Below, in pieces: positions 39,511 to 48,538 of a DNA stretch of 64,000 nucleotides. Source of the stretch: Hydrogenobaculum sp. 3684 (GTDB taxonomy: Bacteria; Aquificota; Aquificia; Aquificales; Aquificaceae); the NCBI RefSeq assembly GCF_000213785.1, contig NC_015557.1, positions 1,406,664 to 1,470,663 of the forward strand, given 5' to 3'. The notes beneath the pieces are model-generated. The model was not told the DNA's origin, did not search any database, and worked only from the letters and a program-made list of their open reading frames with translations. A program made the translations under genes and the position numbers. Numbering within the stretch: position 1 is the stretch's first letter; each line of letters begins with the position of its first letter.

Positions 39511-39561
39511 ATTATATCATGCTATTTAGTTTGAGAAATTGCTATAATAAATTGCTATAAT
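39511..39561. promoter_or_regulatory. Divergent promoter region with a duplicated -10 box
   Basis: The minus-strand TATAAT at 39516-39511 serves pyrG. On the plus strand the 13-base unit AATTGCTATAATA occurs twice in tandem, giving TATAAT at 39543-39548 and 39556-39561; the second ends seven bases before the ATG at 39569. Confidence 0.55.
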
Positions 39562-39568
39562 AAAATTT

Positions 39569-40207
39569 ATGAAAACTTTTAAACTTTTAATATTTATTTT
39601 TGGTTTTTGTGCGTTGTCTTATGCTTATCCAGATATAAAGATTATGATAAAAGATAGTAAAAGTATTATGCCTAGCGTTTATAAGCTTGATATAGAGATA
39701 AATTATAGCGCCCAAAATAGTGCTGATGTGATAGCCTACCTTGGCAAAGTCGATCATTTGATTAGAGGTTTAAATATATCTTACAAAGGCGGTAGTTTTA
39801 GGATTTTAAAAAACTGCTTTTATTCTAAAAACAAATATGTATGTGAGGGTTATAAAGGTATAAACGATTATAGTTTTTATATGAAAAATCCTGAAAACCA
39901 AACAAAAATATTAAACGCTTTAAAGGGTATAAACTATGAGATAACGTATACTGGTTTTATAGTACCAAAAAAAGATATAGATGCTACAAAGAACTATCTT
40001 ATAAAGGATTTGGCCAAAAAATCCATGGTTTACGCCTCAAACTTTTCTAAGATTTTTCAAAAAGAGTGTTTTGTGAAAAGCATTTCTTATGCCCAAAACC
40101 ATCCGGTGCTACCGATGAGATTTGCTATGGCAAAGGCTTTACCAACACCTGTAAAATCTGAAGAACATATAAGTATGCAGGCTTTTGTGGATATATCTTG
40201 TAGATAG
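39569..40207 (+). CDS. Secreted SIMPL (DUF541)-domain protein
   Basis: A 212-residue protein with a cleavable signal peptide (MKTFKLLIFIFGFCALSYA). The mature part has the pattern of the SIMPL/DUF541 family: paired beta strands (YKLDIEINYSAQNSADVIAYL), helical segments and the late stretch AMAKALPTPVKSEEHISMQAFVDISC. The proteins are periplasmic or outer-membrane associated and their function is largely unknown. Three cysteines may form disulfides. It ends immediately before the convergent 95-residue gene. Confidence 0.68.
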   Translation: MKTFKLLIFIFGFCALSYAYPDIKIMIKDSKSIMPSVYKLDIEINYSAQNSADVIAYLGKVDHLIRGLNISYKGGSFRILKNCFYSKNKYVCEGYKGINDYSFYMKNPENQTKILNALKGINYEITYTGFIVPKKDIDATKNYLIKDLAKKSMVYASNFSKIFQKECFVKSISYAQNHPVLPMRFAMAKALPTPVKSEEHISMQAFVDISCR

Positions 40208-40495
40208 TTATTTAGAAATAGCCTCTTCTGGTACGTTTGGTAGATATACGATATCTCCTTTGTCTGTCAGAGCGAATTTATCTTGAAACTTATCTTTATA
40301 GCCTTTTTCGTTGTTTATAAAACGCTCTAAGGTTTTTGGCTCGTTGTGGGCTCTCATAATATACTCTTTGGTGGTACCATTTGAAAAGGTTATCAAAACT
40401 TTAAGGCAGTAAAACTTAGAATTTTCGCCGTCTTTACAGCGCTCTATCTTTGCATCTAAGGGCTCTACCTTTACACTTCTTGCCACTATCTTCAT
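40208..40495 (-). CDS. Small protein of unknown function (95 aa)
   Basis: A 95-residue soluble protein with beta-rich sequence (FYCLKVLITFSNGTTKEYIMRA) and two cysteines. Its ATG overlaps the mtaB stop by four bases and it is the last gene of the moaE-moaA-mtaB string, so it is likely translated with it. I do not recognise the family. Its stop directly abuts the stop of the convergent SIMPL gene. Confidence 0.7.
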   Translation of the reverse strand: MKIVARSVKVEPLDAKIERCKDGENSKFYCLKVLITFSNGTTKEYIMRAHNEPKTLERFINNEKGYKDKFQDKFALTDKGDIVYLPNVPEEAISK

Positions 40496-41727
40496 AAGCG
40501 TATCATTATTATATCATTTATTTTTTCAAATTTATCTATATTTAAGTCTTTTGGGGTTAGTTCTATATAGTTTTCTGTAAGGGCTTTGTCAGGGGATATG
40601 GTGATGGCTCTTAGGGTTTTACCTTTCATAGATGCTCTAAAGCGTTCCCTTTTTTCTTGATCAAGGTTATGAAGAAGTTTTGAGCGCTCTTTTTTGGTGT
40701 TTGAATCTACTTTTGGTGTTAGTCTTTGGGCTTTCGTAAGGGGTCTATCTGAATATGTGAATATATGAAGGTAAGCAAAAGGAAAATCTTTTAAAAAATT
40801 GTAGGTGATATTGAAATCTTCTTGGTTTTCTGTGGGAAAACCTACTATTATATCTGTACCAATGGCACTTATTGGTCTTTTTTTTATTATAAAATTTACC
40901 ACTTCTTCATACTCTTTTAGCGTGTATTCTCTTCTCATAGCTTTTAATAGCCTATCGCTGGCGCTTTGAAGAGAAAGATGAAAATGAGGCATAATATTTG
41001 GCTCTTCTGTTATAAGCTCTAAAAGCTTTTTATCTGTTTTAATCTCATTTACATTCATAGAAGAAAGCCTTATAAATATTGGTATTTTTAAAAGTTTTTT
41101 TAAAAGCTTATAAAGTGAAGTGCCTTTATCGTGTCCATATTGGCTTAGCTGTGTACCGGTAAGGACTACCTCTTTGTAGCCTTTTTCATATAGGTTTTGT
41201 ACGCTTTTGATAACAAGCTCTTCATCTACGCTTCTTGATTTACCTCTGGCAAAAGGTATTATACAAAAACTGCAAAAACTGTTACATCCTTCTTGGATTT
41301 TCAAAAAAGGCCTGTGGTTTTCAAATATAATATCCTCTTGAAAGGTTATATCGTTTTGTCTAAAGATATTATCTACGTAAGAGAGTTTTTGTTTTGTGTC
41401 CAAATGGTTTTTTATAGCTTCTAATATATCTGTTCTATTGGCGTTTCCAAGTACTATATCCACTTCTTTTAGTTTTTCCAAAGCCTCTTTTTGAGTTTGG
41501 GCATAGCAGCCTGTAGCTATTACTATAGCGTTTGGGTTTTCTTTTTTGGCCTGGTAAATGGCTTGTCTTGAGCTTCTATCCGCTTGAGAGGTAACGCTGC
41601 AGGTGTTTATTATATAAATATCTGGTATTTCTGATTTTTCATAACCATGTTTTAAAAGCCAAGAGCTTATGAAGTCCCCATCAAACTGATTCATCCTACA
41701 GCCTAAGTTTATAATTTTAAATTTCAT
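40492..41727 (-). CDS. mtaB: tRNA (t6A37) methylthiotransferase MtaB
   Basis: A 411-residue radical SAM methylthiotransferase. The N-terminal UPF0004 domain has cysteines in NLGCRMN, NTCSVT and ATGCYAQ that bind one cluster; the radical SAM motif is CNSFCSFC; a TRAM-like domain closes the chain, somewhat short. The MtaB group adds methylthio to N6-threonylcarbamoyladenosine at position 37 of tRNA. MtaB is preferred to MiaB on the NLGCRMNQFD start. Confidence 0.9.
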   Translation of the reverse strand: MKFKIINLGCRMNQFDGDFISSWLLKHGYEKSEIPDIYIINTCSVTSQADRSSRQAIYQAKKENPNAIVIATGCYAQTQKEALEKLKEVDIVLGNANRTDILEAIKNHLDTKQKLSYVDNIFRQNDITFQEDIIFENHRPFLKIQEGCNSFCSFCIIPFARGKSRSVDEELVIKSVQNLYEKGYKEVVLTGTQLSQYGHDKGTSLYKLLKKLLKIPIFIRLSSMNVNEIKTDKKLLELITEEPNIMPHFHLSLQSASDRLLKAMRREYTLKEYEEVVNFIIKKRPISAIGTDIIVGFPTENQEDFNITYNFLKDFPFAYLHIFTYSDRPLTKAQRLTPKVDSNTKKERSKLLHNLDQEKRERFRASMKGKTLRAITISPDKALTENYIELTPKDLNIDKFEKINDIIMIRL

Positions 41728-41739
41728 CAGCTACCTATT

Positions 41740-42723
41740 TTATCCACCTATTGATGTCATAGCTCTGTTGCAATCCAAAAAGCTATAATCGTTGTTTATA
41801 ATGTATTCGTTGGATATATTTTTTTGTCTTATGATATCTGGCATTAGTTTTCTAAAAGCCTCTAAACCCTCTTCTCTTATAATCTTTTTTATATTTATAC
41901 CGCTGTTGGTTCTAAGGCAATACATGATAGTACCCTCTGGAGTGAGCCTTAGCTTTGAACATCCATCGCAAAAAGGGCTTGATATTGGACTTATAAAACC
42001 CACTTCTGTGTTTATAGACTCTATTAGAAACCTTTTGGCGCTTTTAGAACCATCTGGAGGTAGTGCCGTTAATTTTCCGTAGGTCTTTTCTAAAAGCTTA
42101 AAAACCTCATCATTGTAAAATATCTTTGATCTATTGAAAAAATCAAGCTTTCCCACTGGCATTAGCTCTATAAACCTTATCCTTGCCCTTACACCCTTTG
42201 CAAATTCCACAAGGGGTATTATTTCAGAGTCGTTGAAATTCCTTATCAAAACTGTATTTAATTTTATGTTAAAACCTAAAGCTGAAGCCTCATAAATGCC
42301 TTCTAAAACGGGTTTTATATCGCTTTTGGTGACATGTTTAAATTTATTTTCATCTAGTGTATCTAAGCTTATATTTATAGTATCAAGACCAGCTTCTTTT
42401 AGAAGTTTTGCATAATCTTTTAGATATGTGCCGTTGGTGGTCATTGAAATAGATTCTAAGTTTGTGGCTTTTAATAAAGATACAAGATTCCACACTTGAG
42501 GTCTTACGAGGGGTTCTCCACCTGTAATTCTTACTTTTTTAAGTCCAAAATCCTTCATTACAAGCACTATATCTCTTATCTCTTCGTAAGATAGCATATC
42601 TTTGTGGGATATATAATCTATATTGATAGGTCTACAGTAAGAGCATTTCATATTGCATTTGTCGGTGATAGATATCCGAAGATATGTTATTTCATGCACC
42701 CATGACCCATTTTGAGCTTCCAT
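41740..42723 (-). CDS. moaA: GTP 3',8-cyclase (molybdenum cofactor synthesis)
   Basis: A 327-residue radical SAM enzyme. CNMKCSYC binds the first cluster, and CDGCSKLRLTPEGTIMYC binds the second, which holds GTP. The chain ends in the conserved Gly-Gly (SIGG). It starts molybdopterin synthesis. Its first 32 bases overlap the end of moaE, a long overlap for coupled genes; the only later alternative start (GTG nine codons on) would still overlap. Confidence 0.95.
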   Translation of the reverse strand: MEAQNGSWVHEITYLRISITDKCNMKCSYCRPINIDYISHKDMLSYEEIRDIVLVMKDFGLKKVRITGGEPLVRPQVWNLVSLLKATNLESISMTTNGTYLKDYAKLLKEAGLDTINISLDTLDENKFKHVTKSDIKPVLEGIYEASALGFNIKLNTVLIRNFNDSEIIPLVEFAKGVRARIRFIELMPVGKLDFFNRSKIFYNDEVFKLLEKTYGKLTALPPDGSKSAKRFLIESINTEVGFISPISSPFCDGCSKLRLTPEGTIMYCLRTNSGINIKKIIREEGLEAFRKLMPDIIRQKNISNEYIINNDYSFLDCNRAMTSIGG

Positions 42724-43114
42724 CTTTGAAAACCTCCTTTTTCCATATGGGTGCTTCTTTTTTTACCTCATCCACTATAAACCTTGAACCTTTGTAAACC
42801 TCATCTCGGTGAGATCCAAGCACCAGCACAAAAAAAGACACCTCTCCTACTTTTACACTACCTATCTTATGATAGATATAGGCATCTATAAGAGAAAAAT
42901 CCTTTATGGCTTTTAATCTTATATCGTGAAAAATTTTTAAAGCCATGGGTTCATGGGCTTCATAGAAAAGCTCTACGATGTCCCCGTCTTCTTTTGAAGC
43001 TCTTGCTATACCAAGAAACGTCAAAGAGGCCCCTACTTCTTTTGGGACAGCTCTTAGTATATCTTCTTCCCTAGCTATAAACTCTACACCTATAGATACC
43101 TTAGGAATCATCAA
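42692..43114 (-). CDS. moaE: Molybdopterin synthase catalytic subunit
   Basis: A 140-residue MoaE protein. LTFLGIARASKEDG near the start, YEAHEPMA and the conserved lysines of the C-terminal KKEAPIWKKE segment fit the family, which converts cyclic pyranopterin to molybdopterin with MoaD. MoaD is not visible here. A TATATT box ends eight bases before the ATG. It heads moaE-moaA-mtaB and the 95-residue gene. Confidence 0.93.
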   Translation of the reverse strand: MMIPKVSIGVEFIAREEDILRAVPKEVGASLTFLGIARASKEDGDIVELFYEAHEPMALKIFHDIRLKAIKDFSLIDAYIYHKIGSVKVGEVSFFVLVLGSHRDEVYKGSRFIVDEVKKEAPIWKKEVFKDGSSKWVMGA

Positions 43115-43161
43115 ATTTTAATATACTTAAAAGCTTGTAAACTTCTATGCAATATATTAGC

Positions 43162-44040
43162 TTAATCCATAGCTTCTGCTGCTGTTACTATGTCTATTAG
43201 CTCTGCGGTGATAGATTCTTGGCGAGCTTTGTTAAATATAAGAGTCCATTTTTTGATAAGATCAGATGCGTTTCTGGTGGCATTGTCCATGGCTACCATA
43301 CGAGCAAAGTGTTCTGCAGCGTTTGATTCTAACATAGCCCTGTAAAGTTGGTAGTTCATGTATATGTTTATAATGCTATCGAGTATATCCGTTTCGTTAC
43401 CTTCTATGTTGTATACTGTATTTTGGTCCAATGGACGCTCTTGTATATTTATATCTTCTTCCCTTATTGGTAAAAACCTTCTTTCTTTTGGGGCGTATGT
43501 GGCTTTTGTTATCATTTCGTTGTTAAAAAGCACGATAAGATCTGTTTCTTCGTCTTTGTATCTTGATATAAGTTTAGCTCCAAGCTCTTTTACTATATCA
43601 AAGTTTATTTCTTTTTTAAATACATCTTGATAGGAGCTAACTATGTTGTATTTTCTTTTTGAATAGTACTGATAGGCCTTTCTTCCTACTATGTGGAGAT
43701 TTACGTTTTGGTTTTGACAAGATTTTATATAGCTATCCACTTTCTTAAATAGGTTTGTGTTGAAAGCCCCAGCCAAACCTCTGTCTGCACTTATTATTAT
43801 AAGATCTACAGTCTTTAACTCTCTTCTTTTAAAAAGCGGATGAGAATATGTATCTATATGGGCAAAAAGGTGTGCCATTATTTCATACAATTTATCTGAG
43901 TATGGTCTTGCTTTGAATATAGCCTCTTGGGCTTTTCTTAGCTTAGCGGCAGAAACCACCTTCATGGCGTTTGTAATACGCATCGTATTTTTTATACCAG
44001 CAATCTTACTCTTTATATCCCTTGGTGATAATTTTGGCAT
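43162..44040 (-). CDS. atpG: ATP synthase F1 gamma subunit
   Basis: A 292-residue gamma subunit, the central rotor stalk. The N-terminal helix (IKSKIAGIKNTMRITNAMKVVSAAKLRKAQ), the middle ISADRGLAGAFNTNLF and the C-terminal helix (ARMVAMDNATRNASDLI...ARQESITAELIDI) are diagnostic. It is alone here, without other atp genes. A Shine-Dalgarno site (AAGAGGTGG) precedes the ATG. Confidence 0.97.
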   Translation of the reverse strand: MPKLSPRDIKSKIAGIKNTMRITNAMKVVSAAKLRKAQEAIFKARPYSDKLYEIMAHLFAHIDTYSHPLFKRRELKTVDLIIISADRGLAGAFNTNLFKKVDSYIKSCQNQNVNLHIVGRKAYQYYSKRKYNIVSSYQDVFKKEINFDIVKELGAKLISRYKDEETDLIVLFNNEMITKATYAPKERRFLPIREEDINIQERPLDQNTVYNIEGNETDILDSIINIYMNYQLYRAMLESNAAEHFARMVAMDNATRNASDLIKKWTLIFNKARQESITAELIDIVTAAEAMD

Positions 44041-44072
44041 AAGTATTCCACCTCTTAAAAGTTTAATGTATA

Positions 44073-44987
44073 TTATATCATTCTTAGTGTTATTTTGCCA
44101 TTTTTTACTTCCAATATCTTATTTTTAGATAGTCTTATTTGTTTAGCGTTTTCCAAAAGCTTTAAAACCAATTCTGTTTTCTGGAACGTTTTTGTGCCAA
44201 AGGTTTTTCTTACAATGCGTCTTTGTATAGCTCTTGGCTCTTGTTTTAGGCTTTTAACATCAAAAACATCTATATTTTTTATAACATGCTCTGTATAATC
44301 TTCCAAAAAAGCCTCTTCATCTTGAAGGATTATAGACTCTTGGAGTACTGTAGATAAAAAATTTGGGTTTATCTTTTTTAAAATGGGTATTACTTTGTGC
44401 CTTATGAGGTTTCTTGATATAGTCTCATCGTAGTTTGTATAATCTTCTTTCCAATTCAAGTGTTGCTCTTTTGCAAAAGCTCTAATCTCATCTTTTGTGG
44501 CGGTGATAAGTGGTCTTATTATATTTTCTTTATAAGCCTTAAAACCAGATAGACCTTTTAGTCCTCCTCCTCTTACAAACCAAAGTATCATTGTTTCTGC
44601 CAAATCATCAAGATGATGGGCTGTAGCTATCTTATTGTAGCCTTCTTTTTTTGAAGTTTTTTGTAGAAACTCATAGCGCTTTTTACGGGCGTTTTCTTCT
44701 ATATTGCCTTTTAAAGATTTTATATCAAATCTCTCTACATATATAGGTATTTTTAGGCTTTTAGCAAAATCTATACAAAAAGCCTCATCTTCATCAGCAT
44801 CTTCTCTTAAATGGTGGTTAAAATGAGCCAGTCCAATCTCAATACCAAGAACGTCTTTTAGCTTAAAAAGAAGATAAGATAGCACCACAGAATCTACACC
44901 ACCAGAAAAACCAATGAGTATTTTATCGCCTTTTTCTATCAGATTAAAAAGATTGTTGGCTTCAAAAATCTTTCTTGCAAGGTTCAT
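44073..44987 (-). CDS. tilS: tRNA(Ile)-lysidine synthase
   Basis: A 304-residue PP-loop ATPase with GFSGGVDSVVLSYL at about residues 25-38, HFNHHLREDADEDE and ATAHHLDDLAETMI. It modifies C34 of tRNA-Ile to lysidine so that AUA is read; AUA is very common in this A+T-rich genome. It is shorter than E. coli TilS, lacking most of the C-terminal domain, as is usual in Aquificales. Its start abuts yggS, and atpG follows after 32 bases. Confidence 0.93.
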   Translation of the reverse strand: MNLARKIFEANNLFNLIEKGDKILIGFSGGVDSVVLSYLLFKLKDVLGIEIGLAHFNHHLREDADEDEAFCIDFAKSLKIPIYVERFDIKSLKGNIEENARKKRYEFLQKTSKKEGYNKIATAHHLDDLAETMILWFVRGGGLKGLSGFKAYKENIIRPLITATKDEIRAFAKEQHLNWKEDYTNYDETISRNLIRHKVIPILKKINPNFLSTVLQESIILQDEEAFLEDYTEHVIKNIDVFDVKSLKQEPRAIQRRIVRKTFGTKTFQKTELVLKLLENAKQIRLSKNKILEVKNGKITLRMI

Positions 44988-45661
44988 TATGTGTATTGTC
45001 TTTGGCCAAAGAGATATGTGCCTATTCTTACTATTGTGGCACCTTCTTCTATAGCTACTTCAAAATCATGGGACATGCCCATAGATAGTTCAGGTAGTTT
45101 TATATTAAATGTCTTTTCTAAATCTTCTTTTAAGTTTCTTAACTTTGCAAAAAAAGGACGTACTTTTTCTGTATCTTCAAAATAAGGTGGTATACACATA
45201 AGCCCTTTTAAGTTTATGTTTGGTTTTGAAAGCGTGTACTCTGTTAGCTCTTTAAGGTGATTTTCTTCTACACCAGATTTTGAACTCTCTTGTCCTACGT
45301 TTACTTCTATAAGAATATCAATATGCTCCATTCGTTTTGAAATCTCATCCACAAGGGCTTTTCTATCCACTGAGTGTATAAGTTTTACTTTATTTTTTAA
45401 ATATTTTACCTTGTTGGTTTGAAGCGCTCCTATAAAATGCCATTCTATATCAAGATCTTTTAAAGCTTCGTATTTTCTTAAAAACTCTTGGACTTTGTTT
45501 TCTCCAAAAAGCCTAATACCAAGGCTGTAAGCTTCTTTTAAAACATCCTCAGGTACCGTTTTTGTAACAGCCAAAAGCTTTATGTCTTCTTTTTTCCTAT
45601 GCGCTTTCAAAGCAGTTTTTTCTATCTTGGTATAAACCTCTTCAATACGCTCTTTTAGCAT
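44987..45661 (-). CDS. YggS/PROSC-type pyridoxal phosphate homeostasis protein
   Basis: A 224-residue fold-type III PLP-binding protein. LLAVTKTVPEDV carries the PLP lysine; GENKVQEFLRKY, WHFIGALQTNKVKYL and LSMGMSHDFEVAIEEGATIVRIGTYLFG are hallmarks of the family. It buffers PLP and affects amino-acid pools, without known catalysis. It shares a base with the tilS start and sits one base downstream of the first coiled-coil gene. Confidence 0.93.
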   Translation of the reverse strand: MLKERIEEVYTKIEKTALKAHRKKEDIKLLAVTKTVPEDVLKEAYSLGIRLFGENKVQEFLRKYEALKDLDIEWHFIGALQTNKVKYLKNKVKLIHSVDRKALVDEISKRMEHIDILIEVNVGQESSKSGVEENHLKELTEYTLSKPNINLKGLMCIPPYFEDTEKVRPFFAKLRNLKEDLEKTFNIKLPELSMGMSHDFEVAIEEGATIVRIGTYLFGQRQYT

Positions 45662-45662
45662 A

Positions 45663-46046
45663 TTACTTAAATATACTACCCAATAACCTTGCTATAAGCT
45701 CCAAAGAGTTTTGATTTAGCACCACCATCAAAGCTCCCAAAAAGAAAATCCACATTTTTAGGACTTTTATCTCTCCTTTTAGCTCTTGTCTTAGTGATTC
45801 AATCTTACCATTTAGCTCCTGCCTTACAGTCTCTATTTCCTGCCTTACAAGCAGTATATCCTCTTTTGTAGCTAACTCTTTTCTTAGCTCATCCCTTAAT
45901 TCTATCTTTCTTTTTTTAGTTTCTTCTACTACACGTTCATCTAAGTGGTTTATTGTATCTTCAATTATTTTTGCAATCTCTACAGCCTTTTCTTTACCAA
46001 CGCTTTCTTCTATCTTATTGTAAAGCTCTATCGGGATGTTGGCCAT
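45663..46046 (-). CDS. Coiled-coil, tail-anchored membrane protein (paralogue 2)
   Basis: A 127-residue protein. An N-terminal domain (IPIELYNKIEESVGKEKAVEIAKIIEDT) is followed by a basic helix, a coiled coil with two 11-residue repeats (ELNGKIESLRQ type) and a C-terminal membrane helix (MWIFFLGALMVVL) with a short tail. The plan resembles DUF1640/CCDC90-like proteins, but that is only a resemblance. The last about 38 residues are identical to those of the neighbouring paralogue, so the pair has been homogenised recently. Only 12 bases separate the two genes. Function unknown. Confidence 0.8.
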   Translation of the reverse strand: MANIPIELYNKIEESVGKEKAVEIAKIIEDTINHLDERVVEETKKRKIELRDELRKELATKEDILLVRQEIETVRQELNGKIESLRQELKGEIKVLKMWIFFLGALMVVLNQNSLELIARLLGSIFK

Positions 46047-46058
46047 AAATCTCCTCTT

Positions 46059-46532
46059 TCATTTAAATATACTACCCAATAACCTTGCTATAAGCTCCAA
46101 AGAGTTTTGATTTAGCACCACCATCAAAGCTCCCAAAAAGAAAATCCACATTTTTAGGACTTTTATCTCTCCTTTTACTTCTTGCCTTAGTGCTTCTATC
46201 TCTCCTTTTAGCTCTTGCCTTAGCGCTTCAATCTCTCCTTTTAGCTCCTCTCTTACAGCCTCTATCTTACCTTTTAGCTCCTGCCTTATAGTTTCCATCT
46301 CCTGTCTTACAGTCTCTATCTCTTGTCTTACAAGCAGTATATCCTCTTTTGTAGCTAACTCTTTTCTTAGCTCATCCCTTAATTCTATCTTTCTTTTTTT
46401 AGTTTCTTCTACTACTTTTTCTTCTAAATAGTCTTGGGTATTTTCAATAAGTTCTGCAATTTCAATGGCAGTCTCTTTACCAAACTTTTCTACCAACTTA
46501 TCGTAAATAGCCATCGGTATGTTTATACCCAT
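46059..46532 (-). CDS. Coiled-coil, tail-anchored membrane protein (paralogue 1)
   Basis: A 157-residue paralogue of the next gene with the same order: N-terminal domain, basic helix, coiled coil, C-terminal membrane helix. The difference of 30 residues is explained by two extra 11-residue repeats (ELKGEIEALRQ), one extra heptad (METIRQE) and one residue at the N terminus. A hendecad repeat predicts a right-handed coiled-coil stalk. A good Shine-Dalgarno site (GGAGG) precedes the ATG. The pair lies upstream of yggS-tilS-atpG. Function unknown. Confidence 0.82.
   Translation of the reverse strand: MGINIPMAIYDKLVEKFGKETAIEIAELIENTQDYLEEKVVEETKKRKIELRDELRKELATKEDILLVRQEIETVRQEMETIRQELKGKIEAVREELKGEIEALRQELKGEIEALRQEVKGEIKVLKMWIFFLGALMVVLNQNSLELIARLLGSIFK
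46171..46302 (-). repeat. Four tandem 33-bp units in a coiled-coil gene
   Basis: Units start at 46171, 46204, 46237 and 46270, each beginning CCTTTTA on the plus strand and encoding an 11-residue coiled-coil repeat. The adjacent paralogue has two units (45775-45807 and 45808-45840, the second beginning CCATTTA). Confidence 0.85.
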
Positions 46533-46590
46533 TTATTTCCTCCAATAATAATATAACACCTTGTTGGGTTTCAGACAGTATAATATTTTT

Positions 46591-47340
46591 ATGGAAGATG
46601 TAAGATTAGAAATCCTAAAAAATGAAAAAGTGGGAATGCATACATATTTGATGGTGCTAAAGCTAAACCATAGCTACGATATAAAACCAGGGCATTTTGT
46701 TATGATAAAACCAAACGATAGTTTTGATCCTTTAAACAGAAGGGCTTTCGCCATAGCAGATGTAGAAGAAGATGCTATTTATATATACTACGATGTAGTA
46801 GGAAAAGGAACAGCTGTTATGAGCACTTTGAGGAAAGGGGAGTTTGTGGATGTACTGATGCCTCTTGGAAACGGGCTTTTTGAAGCCTCAAGGGATAAGT
46901 TAAACGTTGTTTTGGCTGGTGGTATTGGTATATCTGGGGTTAGTTTGTTTTGTAGGCTTTTAAAAGAAAAAAACTTAAATTTTAAAGTATACTACGGAGC
47001 AAGGTCAAAGGAATATCTTGTTATGCTTGATTGGTTTTCAAAATACTCTATTCCTATAGAGGTTTACACAGACGATGGGAGTTTTGGTAAAAAAGGTTTT
47101 GTGACGGATGCTCTAAAGAATATAGATAGTGCGAATATCTATGCCTGTGGTCCTAGTCCTATGTTAAAAGCCGTTCAAAACATTTCAAAACAAAAAGGGT
47201 TTGATGCTTATCTTTCTTTGGAAAATCCTATGGCTTGCGGATATGGGGTTTGTCTTGGGTGTGTGGTAAAAACCAGCGATGGTTATGTGAGGACTTGCGT
47301 AGAAGGTCCTGTTTTTAAAAGCGATGAAATAATACTTTAA
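46591..47340 (+). CDS. pyrK: Dihydroorotate dehydrogenase electron-transfer subunit (PyrK-like)
   Basis: A 249-residue FAD/[2Fe-2S] protein of the ferredoxin reductase family. DPLNRRAFAIAD binds FAD, LAGGIGISGVSLF and CGPSPMLKAV bind NAD, and the cluster cysteines lie in ACGYGVCLGCVVKT plus a later Cys in VRTCVEGP. It carries electrons between NAD and PyrD in pyrimidine synthesis; pyrD is not here, so another partner dehydrogenase is possible. The ATG at 46591 is preferred to the TTG at 46561, because TATAAT at 46579-46584 ends six bases before it. Confidence 0.85.
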   Translation: MEDVRLEILKNEKVGMHTYLMVLKLNHSYDIKPGHFVMIKPNDSFDPLNRRAFAIADVEEDAIYIYYDVVGKGTAVMSTLRKGEFVDVLMPLGNGLFEASRDKLNVVLAGGIGISGVSLFCRLLKEKNLNFKVYYGARSKEYLVMLDWFSKYSIPIEVYTDDGSFGKKGFVTDALKNIDSANIYACGPSPMLKAVQNISKQKGFDAYLSLENPMACGYGVCLGCVVKTSDGYVRTCVEGPVFKSDEIIL

Positions 47341-47350
47341 GAGGTGGTTT

Positions 47351-48526
47351 ATGGTGTTTAATTATTACATGCCTGTGGATATACATTTTGGATACGGCAG
47401 TTTGTCAAAAGTAGGTGAAGTGGCAAGAAGGTTTGGTTTTAAAGGGCTCATTGTAACAGGTAAGTCTTCTAAAAAGCATGGATATCTTGACAAGGTTATA
47501 TCAAACCTCATTTTAAACAACATAAGAGATGTCATCATATACGATGAGATAGAACCAAATCCCACAGATATAAGCGTAAATAAAGGAGCAAGGATAGCTG
47601 CTGAAAACAAAGTAGATTTTATCATAGGTCTTGGGGGTGGTTCTATATTGGATGCGGCTAAAGCTATAGCTATAGTCTCTTCTAACGAAGGTTTTGCCTG
47701 GGAATACGTGTTTTACCCAGAAGGTCCAAAATCAATCCCCTATTACACAAGACCTGTTATAGCTATACCAACCACTGCCGGTACTGGCTCTGAAGTAAAC
47801 AAATACTCTGTAATATCAAATCCCAATAGAAAAGAAAAGCTTGCAATAGCCCATTCTCTAAACTATCCAAAGGTGGCTATAGTAGACCCAGAACTTACCA
47901 TGAGTATGGATAAAGATCTTACCGCCACCACAGGTATGGATGCTTTTTACCATGCTTTAGAATCTTATACCAACAGACTAAATAACCGCATTGCAGAAGA
48001 CTTGGATGTCGTAGCTTTAAAGCTTATACTAAAATGGCTTGAAATAGCCTATGAAGATGGCACCAACAAAGAAGCTAGAGAAAACATGAGCTACGGGGCT
48101 ATGCTTGCAGGTATAGCTATAGATCAAAAAAGGGCTGGTATTATCCACGCTATGGAGCATCCTATATCTGGTAGATATCCGCAAGTAGCCCATGCAAAAG
48201 GCTTATCGGCTTTAGGATATTATGTGACCCTTTACAACATAAAAAGAGCACCGGAAAAATATAGAAAACTTGCCCTAGAGCTCGGTTTAAAAGATGAGTA
48301 TCATCTTCTTGAAACGCTCAAAAACCTTACTAAAAGGCTAAATCTTCCTCTTAGCCTCAAAGACCTTGGTATAGTCCCAGATGAAGATCTTCCTCGCATT
48401 CTTGCAGAGGATGTGTACTTTACCGGTAGAAACGCTTTTAATATAAATCCCGCTGAGATTACAGAAAAAGAGGTAGAGCTTATATACAAAGCTTCCTTGT
48501 TTGAAGATGAAAGCCTTGTGCCTTAG
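47351..48526 (+). CDS. Iron-containing alcohol dehydrogenase
   Basis: A 391-residue group III alcohol dehydrogenase. FIIGLGGGSILDAAKAIA binds the nucleotide, and metal-site histidines lie in GMDAFYHALESY and IIHAMEHPISGRYPQVAHAKGL, the family iron signature. It interconverts aldehydes or ketones with alcohols using NAD(P)H; the substrate is unknown. A Shine-Dalgarno-like AAGAGGTGG lies just before the ATG, ten bases after pyrK, so the two are probably cotranscribed. Confidence 0.9.
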   Translation: MVFNYYMPVDIHFGYGSLSKVGEVARRFGFKGLIVTGKSSKKHGYLDKVISNLILNNIRDVIIYDEIEPNPTDISVNKGARIAAENKVDFIIGLGGGSILDAAKAIAIVSSNEGFAWEYVFYPEGPKSIPYYTRPVIAIPTTAGTGSEVNKYSVISNPNRKEKLAIAHSLNYPKVAIVDPELTMSMDKDLTATTGMDAFYHALESYTNRLNNRIAEDLDVVALKLILKWLEIAYEDGTNKEARENMSYGAMLAGIAIDQKRAGIIHAMEHPISGRYPQVAHAKGLSALGYYVTLYNIKRAPEKYRKLALELGLKDEYHLLETLKNLTKRLNLPLSLKDLGIVPDEDLPRILAEDVYFTGRNAFNINPAEITEKEVELIYKASLFEDESLVP

Positions 48527-48538
48527 ATATATGTATTT

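Noticed and set aside
46171..46302. CRISPR-like regular repeats
   Set aside because: The 33-bp units are contiguous without spacers and encode a coiled coil in frame.
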